From the NCBI GenBank assembly GCA_021784835.1, contig JAJYHI010000069.1:1-22044 (forward strand): a stretch of DNA of 22,044 nt, in the 5' to 3' direction. The position numbers were made by a program, and so were the translations under genes. Positions 17,491 through 22,044 of this stretch are shown in pieces. The first letter of the stretch is position 1; every line of letters starts with the position of its first letter. The notes beneath the pieces are model-generated. The model saw only the letters and a list, made by a program, of their open reading frames with translations, did not search any database and was not told where the DNA came from. The stretch comes from a bacterium. GTDB lineage: Bacteria; SZUA-79; Acidulodesulfobacterales; Acidulodesulfobacteraceae.

Positions 17491-18247
17491 AAAAGAATTA
17501 TTTATCGTAGGAGTAGGCCCCGGAGACCCTGAACTGATAACGGTAAAAGCGGTTAACGCGCTCATCAAAAGCGATTTTATATTCTATCCCGACGTTTGCG
17601 GAGGAAAAAATAGAATAGCTTACGATATTATAAAAAATGCCCTTAAATTCGCCGGCATATCGGATTTCCCCGAAAACAGGCTTATTCCGTTAGAGGTGGA
17701 AATGAAACTCTCAAAAGGAAGAAATAAAGTTCTATATAAGGAAAACGCCGTTAAAATAATCGAAAAACTCAGCGACGGCGTCTGTTCTTACGTTACGCTG
17801 GGCGACCCTATGTTTTACAGCACATACTGGGGACTGCACAATGCTATACAGGAAGTTTTAAATCGCGAGGAAAACGGAATTAACATAAAGATAGTAAACG
17901 GCGTTTCTTCTTTTCATTATTCTTTAGGATTAATAGGAGAACCTTATATTATTAAAAACAGTTCTGTTTTAATATCGGTTCCAGTGAAAAAAGATTTAAC
18001 CGAAATAGAAAACGAAATAAAGTTCATCTCGGATAAGATTCCTAAGCCTCAGGTTATAGTCTTTATGAAAGCCGGCGGTTACGTAAAAGAGATTTTAAAA
18101 GCGTTTAACGGGCTATGCGGCAGGCAATTGGAAGACGGAAAACTAAAACTTTATTTAATAGAGAAGTCTGTCCTTATAAAAGATTTTGCGGAAAAGAAAG
18201 AACGGAACTACGATTACTTTTCGATTCTTATAGGGGTTTTCGTATAA
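17483..18247 (+). CDS. cbiL: Cobalt-precorrin-2 C20-methyltransferase CbiL
   Basis: Transfers a methyl group from S-adenosylmethionine to C20 of cobalt-precorrin-2, the first committed corrin methylation. The protein has 254 residues from the ATG at 17483. It shows the tetrapyrrole methylase pattern GVGPGDPELITVKA (GPGD at 12-15), then a substrate-specific FYPDVCGGKNRIAYDII, the second loop LGDPMFYSTYW (GDP at 107-109) and VNGVSSFHYSLG. The ATG lies inside the end of cbiET, giving an 8-base ATG-to-TGA overlap typical of coupled translation. An in-frame TTG at 17468 would add five residues but is less likely because the methylase fold begins right after the ATG. cbiF follows after a single base. 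Confidence 0.92.
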   Translation: MIEKELFIVGVGPGDPELITVKAVNALIKSDFIFYPDVCGGKNRIAYDIIKNALKFAGISDFPENRLIPLEVEMKLSKGRNKVLYKENAVKIIEKLSDGVCSYVTLGDPMFYSTYWGLHNAIQEVLNREENGINIKIVNGVSSFHYSLGLIGEPYIIKNSSVLISVPVKKDLTEIENEIKFISDKIPKPQVIVFMKAGGYVKEILKAFNGLCGRQLEDGKLKLYLIEKSVLIKDFAEKKERNYDYFSILIGVFV

Positions 18248-18248
18248 T

Positions 18249-19043
18249 ATGGGCAAATCAATCGGAACTAAAATATATTTTGTATCGGCGGGTCCAGGCG
18301 ACCCAGAACTTTTGACGGTAAAAGCCGCTAAAATATTAAAAAAGTCCGACGCAGTTTTTTATGCCGGTTCTTTGATTAATCCCGGGATGTTAAAGGTTAT
18401 AAAAAAGGGCGCGGAGTTAATAGACATGAAAATCCTTAGTTTCGAACAGATTAAGGAAAGGCTTGAGAATCTTATAGGATTGGAGCCAAATATCATATCC
18501 GTTCTTCATGCCGGGGATTCCTCAATATATTCCGCAATAAACGAACAAATGCATTATCTGGACGAAATGGGAATAAAATATGAAATCATACCCGGGGTTA
18601 CCGCCGCCTTTGCCGCAAGCGCCGCCAACAAGTCTATTTTGACACTGCCGGATGTTTCGCAAACGGTAATATTCTGCAGGGGAGAAGGAAGGACTGGAAA
18701 ACTGCCGGATGGGCAGGAGATAAAAAGTCTTGCGAGCCATAAGGGAACAATGGCTATATATCTGAGCTTCGGATTAATCGACGGCGTAGTCGGGGATTTA
18801 AAGGAACATTATCCGGAAAATACCCCGTGTCTGATTGCTAAAGACGTATCGCTTAAAAGCCAGATTTTAATAAATTGCGAATTAAAAGACGTAGTTAAAA
18901 AAGCAGGAGAATTTTCCGTCAAAAATATGGCAGTCTTAATAGTAGGAGAGGCTTTAAAGGGAAAATATCTCAAAAAAAACAGGTCGAAACTTTATGATAA
19001 GAGCTTTTCGCACGGCTTCAGAAACGGTGGAAATACCGTCTGA
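18249..19043 (+). CDS. cbiF: Cobalt-precorrin-4 C11-methyltransferase CbiF
   Basis: Methylates C11 of cobalt-precorrin-4. The 264-residue sequence has the first methylase loop SAGPGDPELLTVKA (GPGD at 15-18), then AVFYAGSLINPGML, which is characteristic of CbiF/CobM. Further matches are LHAGDSSIYSAINEQM, IIPGVTAAFAASAA, TLPDVSQTVIFCRGEGRTGKLPDG (quoted with its typical SQT...R.EGRT core) and the C-terminal YDKSFSHGFR. Length is normal. It is separated from cbiL by one base, and its last 50 bases overlap the start of cbiG in another frame. The anaerobic neighbours cbiD and cbiG favour CbiF over aerobic CobM. Confidence 0.94.
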   Translation: MGKSIGTKIYFVSAGPGDPELLTVKAAKILKKSDAVFYAGSLINPGMLKVIKKGAELIDMKILSFEQIKERLENLIGLEPNIISVLHAGDSSIYSAINEQMHYLDEMGIKYEIIPGVTAAFAASAANKSILTLPDVSQTVIFCRGEGRTGKLPDGQEIKSLASHKGTMAIYLSFGLIDGVVGDLKEHYPENTPCLIAKDVSLKSQILINCELKDVVKKAGEFSVKNMAVLIVGEALKGKYLKKNRSKLYDKSFSHGFRNGGNTV

Positions 19044-20328
19044 CGGCATATTTAAAATTACGAATATCGCCCTTATAATAACCTCGGAAAATTCTTTAAA
19101 TAAAGCGGTTAAAATTTACGGCGGCATGGCAAAAAAGCTCAAAGCGCACAGCGGGACCGATATTCCTGACATTTCCGAAATTATAAATCTGCATTTTTTT
19201 ATCGGAGAAGAAAAAACGGGATTAACGGCGCGCGCCTTTGGCTTACAGTCGGAAACGTCGGTTTTGGAAACGCCTTCCGCCAACGGGATAAAACTTTTGA
19301 AGACCGGTATCGAAAGATATAAAAGATTATCGGAAGATTATTTTATTAAAAAACTGTTACGCGGATACGATTTCATAGTATTCTTTCTGGCGGCTGGGGC
19401 GGCGGTCAGGATTATCGCGCCTTTTCTTAAAGATAAATTCAGCGACCCCGGCGTTATAACGATAGACGAAGCCGGCAAATTCGTCGTCAGCCTGCTTTCC
19501 GGTCACACGGGGGGCGCGAATAAATTTGCCGAGGAAACCGCAGGGTACATAGGAAACGGAGCAATTCCGGTAATTACCACCGCGACGGACGCAACCGGAA
19601 ATTTTTCTTTGGATATGTTCGCAGATAGGTTCGGCCTGTTTATAGAAGACGGGGAAAGCAAAATAAAAATATTCAATAAAGCTTCTATTTGCGGAGAAGA
19701 GATAAGAATATACATAGACGAAGATAGTATTTTTAACATGCGGGAAATAAAGTCTTATATAAGCGGGTTTAAAAACGCAAAACGAATAATCCTGTCGAAA
19801 GGTTTAAATACCGCAAACATGGGCAGCAAAAAGGCGGCGGTCGTTTCTTTAAAAGAAAACCCGAAAAATATTGCGGAAGCCGAAAATATTGCGCTTTTAA
19901 GGCCGAGACGCTTAACCGTAGGCATAGGCTGTAATAAGAATACCTCATTTGAAGAGATAGAAGATTTTATATCTTCCGTATTTAAGGAAAATAATTTATC
20001 GCTTAAGTCAATAAGGAACGTTGCTACGATAGACTTAAAAAGAAATGAGGCCGGATTGCTGGAATTCGGATATAAATACGGTAATTTTATAGACTTTTAC
20101 GATAAAGACGAAATAAACGCCTTTATAGATTCGAATAAAAATAAAAAAAACAATAAAAAAGGAAAAGAGGCGGGTATAAATATAGAACGGTCGGCAAGTT
20201 TTAAACACACCGGCGCATATTCCGTCTGCGAACCTTGCGCGGCGATGTCGGCGAAAAACGGCGGGGAACTGCTGATACCTAAACAAAAAAAAGGAAACGT
20301 TACGGCAGCGGCGGCAATGGTTTCTTAA
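18994..20328 (+). CDS. cbiG: Cobalt-precorrin-5A hydrolase CbiG with a low-complexity insert
   Basis: Opens the ring-A acetate delta-lactone of cobalt-precorrin-5A and releases the extruded C20 as acetaldehyde, a step specific to the anaerobic pathway. The N-terminal and central parts contain FLAAGAAVRIIAPFLKDKFSDPGV, SGHTGGANKFAEE (GHTGG from residue 170) and PVITTATDATG, all typical of CbiG. The C-terminal domain starts near LTVGIGCNKNTSFEEI (310) and ends with CEPCAAM and GNVTAAAAM. At 444 residues it is longer than most. An Asn/Lys-rich insert, NKNKKNNKKGK at 381-391, sits in the C-terminal domain. The ATG at 18994 overlaps cbiF by 50 bases. A GTG at 19027 is an alternative start, since the fold seems to begin near residue 21. 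Confidence 0.9.
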   Translation: MIRAFRTASETVEIPSDGIFKITNIALIITSENSLNKAVKIYGGMAKKLKAHSGTDIPDISEIINLHFFIGEEKTGLTARAFGLQSETSVLETPSANGIKLLKTGIERYKRLSEDYFIKKLLRGYDFIVFFLAAGAAVRIIAPFLKDKFSDPGVITIDEAGKFVVSLLSGHTGGANKFAEETAGYIGNGAIPVITTATDATGNFSLDMFADRFGLFIEDGESKIKIFNKASICGEEIRIYIDEDSIFNMREIKSYISGFKNAKRIILSKGLNTANMGSKKAAVVSLKENPKNIAEAENIALLRPRRLTVGIGCNKNTSFEEIEDFISSVFKENNLSLKSIRNVATIDLKRNEAGLLEFGYKYGNFIDFYDKDEINAFIDSNKNKKNNKKGKEAGINIERSASFKHTGAYSVCEPCAAMSAKNGGELLIPKQKKGNVTAAAAMVS

Positions 20329-20423
20329 CTTAATCGACGTGTTTTCCCGAACCGCCGTTAGGCGTGTAATAAATTTAAGAATCGGGATTAGCGTATTAAT
20401 AGAGAAGAAAAGGAGGGTGATTA
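20329..20423 (+). other. 95-base gap between cbiG and cbiH with a small hairpin and strong ribosome binding site
   Basis: This is the longest gap in the corrinoid cluster. It holds a perfect 4-bp hairpin, CGCC-GTTA-GGCG (20353-20364), nested between TCCCGA (20345-20350) and TCGGGA (20381-20386 or one base later), which can also pair. AAAGGAGGGTGAT (from 20408) is a near-perfect anti-16S match, with GGAGG seven bases before the ATG. No T run follows the hairpin, so it does not look like a terminator. It could be an mRNA processing or stability element, or nothing. Confidence 0.4.
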
Positions 20424-21248
20424 ATGGAATTAAACGGCGGACGGTCAGAATCTTACGGAAAGATAACGGTTATAGGAACCGGTCCGGGAGACACCGAACA
20501 TTTAAGCAAAAAAGCTCTCGAAGCCATAAAAGAGGCGGAAGTAATAATAGGTTATTCTTCATATTTGAGGCATATAGTAGATATATTAAGCGAAAAACAG
20601 GAAAGACTTCCGTTCAATATGAAAGACGAAATTAAAAGATGCGAAGCGGCGGTTAAAAAATCTTTGGATGGCAAATCCGTAGCGCTTGTTTCGGGAGGCG
20701 ACGCCGGCATTTACGGAATGAGCGGTCTTTTGCTCGAAATTATAGACAAAGAATCACTCACGGGAAAAATTCCCGTGGAAATAATACCCGGCATTCCGGC
20801 TTTCTGCGCAGTTTCGGCGGCGGCTGGAGCGCCGATAACCAACGATTTTTGCGTTATATCTTTGTCTAATCTTTTAACTCCGTGGAAAGATATAGAAAAA
20901 AGATTGAAGGCGGCGGCGGCCGGAGATTTCGTGATAATAATCTATAATCCCAAGAGCATGAAGAGAAAAGAAGAACTGACTATCGCAAAAAATATCCTGC
21001 TGGAAAACATCGGGAAAGACAGGCCTGCCGTTATCGCAAAGGCGGCAACGAGACCCGACGAAGAGATAATTATAACGACGCTCGAAAATATAGACAAATT
21101 CGATATCGTAAGTATGAATACCACGATAATAATAGGAAACGGCAACACATACGTGAACGATTTGTATATGATAACCAGAAGGGGATACGGTAATAAATAC
21201 GATTTAAGCAAAAATAATATCGAGAAAAATATAGCGGAGGAAAATTAG
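20424..21248 (+). CDS. cbiH: Cobalt-precorrin-3B C17-methyltransferase CbiH
   Basis: Methylates C17 and drives the ring contraction that turns the porphyrin-type macrocycle into a corrin. The 274-residue protein has the methylase loop VIGTGPGDTEHLSKKA (GPGD at 20-23), IIGYSSYL, the second loop SGGDAGIYGMSG from 90, and the very characteristic CbiH/CobJ block IPGIPAFCAVSAAAGAPI then NDFCVISLSNLLTPW. IYNPKSMKR and GNGNTYV near the end also fit. About 15 charged residues at the C-terminus are extra. The start is firm because of the strong Shine-Dalgarno seven bases upstream. The next gene starts three bases after the stop. Confidence 0.95.
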   Translation: MELNGGRSESYGKITVIGTGPGDTEHLSKKALEAIKEAEVIIGYSSYLRHIVDILSEKQERLPFNMKDEIKRCEAAVKKSLDGKSVALVSGGDAGIYGMSGLLLEIIDKESLTGKIPVEIIPGIPAFCAVSAAAGAPITNDFCVISLSNLLTPWKDIEKRLKAAAAGDFVIIIYNPKSMKRKEELTIAKNILLENIGKDRPAVIAKAATRPDEEIIITTLENIDKFDIVSMNTTIIIGNGNTYVNDLYMITRRGYGNKYDLSKNNIEKNIAEEN

Positions 21249-21251
21249 ATT

Positions 21252-22044
21252 ATGAGAGTGCTTGTAACGGGGGGAGCGGGTTTTATCGGTTCTAACTTAT
21301 GCGAAAGGCTTTTAAACGCAGGGCATGAAGTTTTATGCATGGATAATTTTTATACTGGGTCGAAGAACAATATAAAAGAATTTACGGGCAATCCCGCTTT
21401 CGAAGTCATCAGGGGAGATATAAGCTCTCCGTTTAGCATAGAGGCCGATTTTATAGTTAACCTCGCCTGTCCGGCGTCGGTTCCGCATTATCAAAGAGAC
21501 CCTTTGAAAACTATGAAAGACAACGTTTACGGCATATTTAACGTTATGGAAAACGCAGCGCGCCTTAAGATACCGGTTTTACACACTTCCACTTCGGAAG
21601 TTTACGGTTCGCCGTCCGTCCATCCACAGCCCGAAAATTATAACGGCAATGTTAATCCGGTTTCTATAAGGTCTTGCTACGACGAAGGAAAAAGGGCGGC
21701 GGAAACGATTATGTTCGATTATCGCAGGCGATACGGAACGGATATAAGAGTAATAAGGGTTTTTAATACATACGGACCCAAAATGCTGGAAAACGACGGC
21801 AGGGTAGTTTCCAATTTTATAGTTCAGGCGCTAAAGGGAGAAGATTTAACGGTTTACGGAGACGGAAAACAGACCCGCTCTTTCTGCTACGTATCGGATT
21901 TAATAGACGGGATTATACTGTTTATCGAAGATAAAAGCGGTTTTACGGGACCGGTTAATATGGGAAATAATTACGAATTTACCATAGCCGATTTTGCAAA
22001 GCTGGTTATACGCCTTACCGGCTCGAAATCTAAGATAAAATTCG
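21252..22044 (+). CDS. uxs: UDP-glucuronate decarboxylase (UDP-xylose synthase), cut by the window end
   Basis: An extended short-chain dehydrogenase that converts UDP-glucuronate to UDP-xylose with bound NAD, supplying sugar for surface polysaccharide. Translation of 21252-22044 stays open to the edge (264 codons plus one base). The NAD-binding motif is [11 protein letters not shown] (residues 6-16). [22 protein letters not shown], the hallmark [13 protein letters not shown] with its catalytic Tyr-x-x-x-Lys, [17 protein letters not shown] and [13 protein letters not shown] all match the UXS family. About 50 residues are missing compared with a usual length near 310-320. GGAGG at 21236-21240, in the end of cbiH, lies 11 bases before the ATG, so it is read as part of the same transcript. 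It is unrelated to corrin synthesis and may begin a sugar-nucleotide set to the right. Confidence 0.92.
   Translation, partial: MRVLVTGGAGFIGSNLCERLLNAGHEVLCMDNFYTGSKNNIKEFTGNPAFEVIRGDISSPFSIEADFIVNLACPASVPHYQRDPLKTMKDNVYGIFNVMENAARLKIPVLHTSTSEVYGSPSVHPQPENYNGNVNPVSIRSCYDEGKRAAETIMFDYRRRYGTDIRVIRVFNTYGPKMLENDGRVVSNFIVQALKGEDLTVYGDGKQTRSFCYVSDLIDGIILFIEDKSGFTGPVNMGNNYEFTIADFAKLVIRLTGSKSKIKF

Noticed and set aside
20339..20635. A 98-codon plus-strand frame over the cbiG-cbiH gap and the start of cbiH
   Set aside because: The product is Arg/Lys-rich without motifs, it overlaps the well-supported start of cbiH in another frame, and it lacks its own ribosome binding site.
1..22044. Mobile elements, CRISPR arrays, tRNA or rRNA genes, phage genes
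   Set aside because: No transposase, integrase, regularly spaced repeats, tRNA-like CCA/TPsiC patterns or rRNA-like conserved stretches were seen on either strand while reading the window.

Overview
This window reads as a chromosomal segment of an AT-rich Gram-negative bacterium that makes cobalamin by the anaerobic (early cobalt insertion) route. An Omp85-family outer-membrane assembly protein and a TamB-like protein show that it has two membranes. The cbiD, cbiET, cbiL, cbiF, cbiG and cbiH set points to an anaerobe or microaerophile. The proteins are rich in Lys, Asn and Ile. The overall style fits a low-GC deltaproteobacterium-like lineage (for example the acidophilic sulfate-reducer groups), but this taxonomic guess is weak and rests on composition and gene content only.

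Layout. At the left, a large membrane-anchored c-di-GMP protein (sensor, GAF, GAF, PAS, GGDEF, EAL) is on the minus strand. A 199-base divergent promoter region separates it from a CelD/BioF2-like acetyltransferase on the plus strand. Next comes an RhlE-type DEAD-box RNA helicase with its own strong promoter and clearly higher GC than its neighbours. From about 6926 to the right edge every gene is on the plus strand with no gap above 95 bases: an orphan OmpR/PhoB-type response regulator, a 1330-residue TamB-like protein overlapping it by 14 bases, an Omp85 protein with about seven POTRA repeats, and then six corrinoid genes. A UDP-glucuronate decarboxylase follows and runs off the window.

How the genes fit together. 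The response regulator, TamB-like protein and Omp85 protein form a plausible envelope-assembly unit, with the regulator co-transcribed and possibly read from a leaderless mRNA. The corrinoid genes cover the C20, C17, C11, C1, C5 and C15 methylations, ring contraction, lactone opening and decarboxylation, but cbiJ and cbiC (and cbiA, cbiP, cbiB and the chelatase) are not in the window. No cobalamin riboswitch is visible before cbiD, and cbiD starts only 41 bases after the Omp85 gene, so the corrinoid genes may be read from upstream promoters.

I found no tRNA, rRNA, CRISPR array, insertion sequence or phage gene. I do not see a clearly new system. The points most worth checking are the seven-POTRA Omp85 next to TamB, the cysteine/histidine-bearing tail of the c-di-GMP protein, the candidate leaderless start of the response regulator, and the divergent CbiE half of CbiET.
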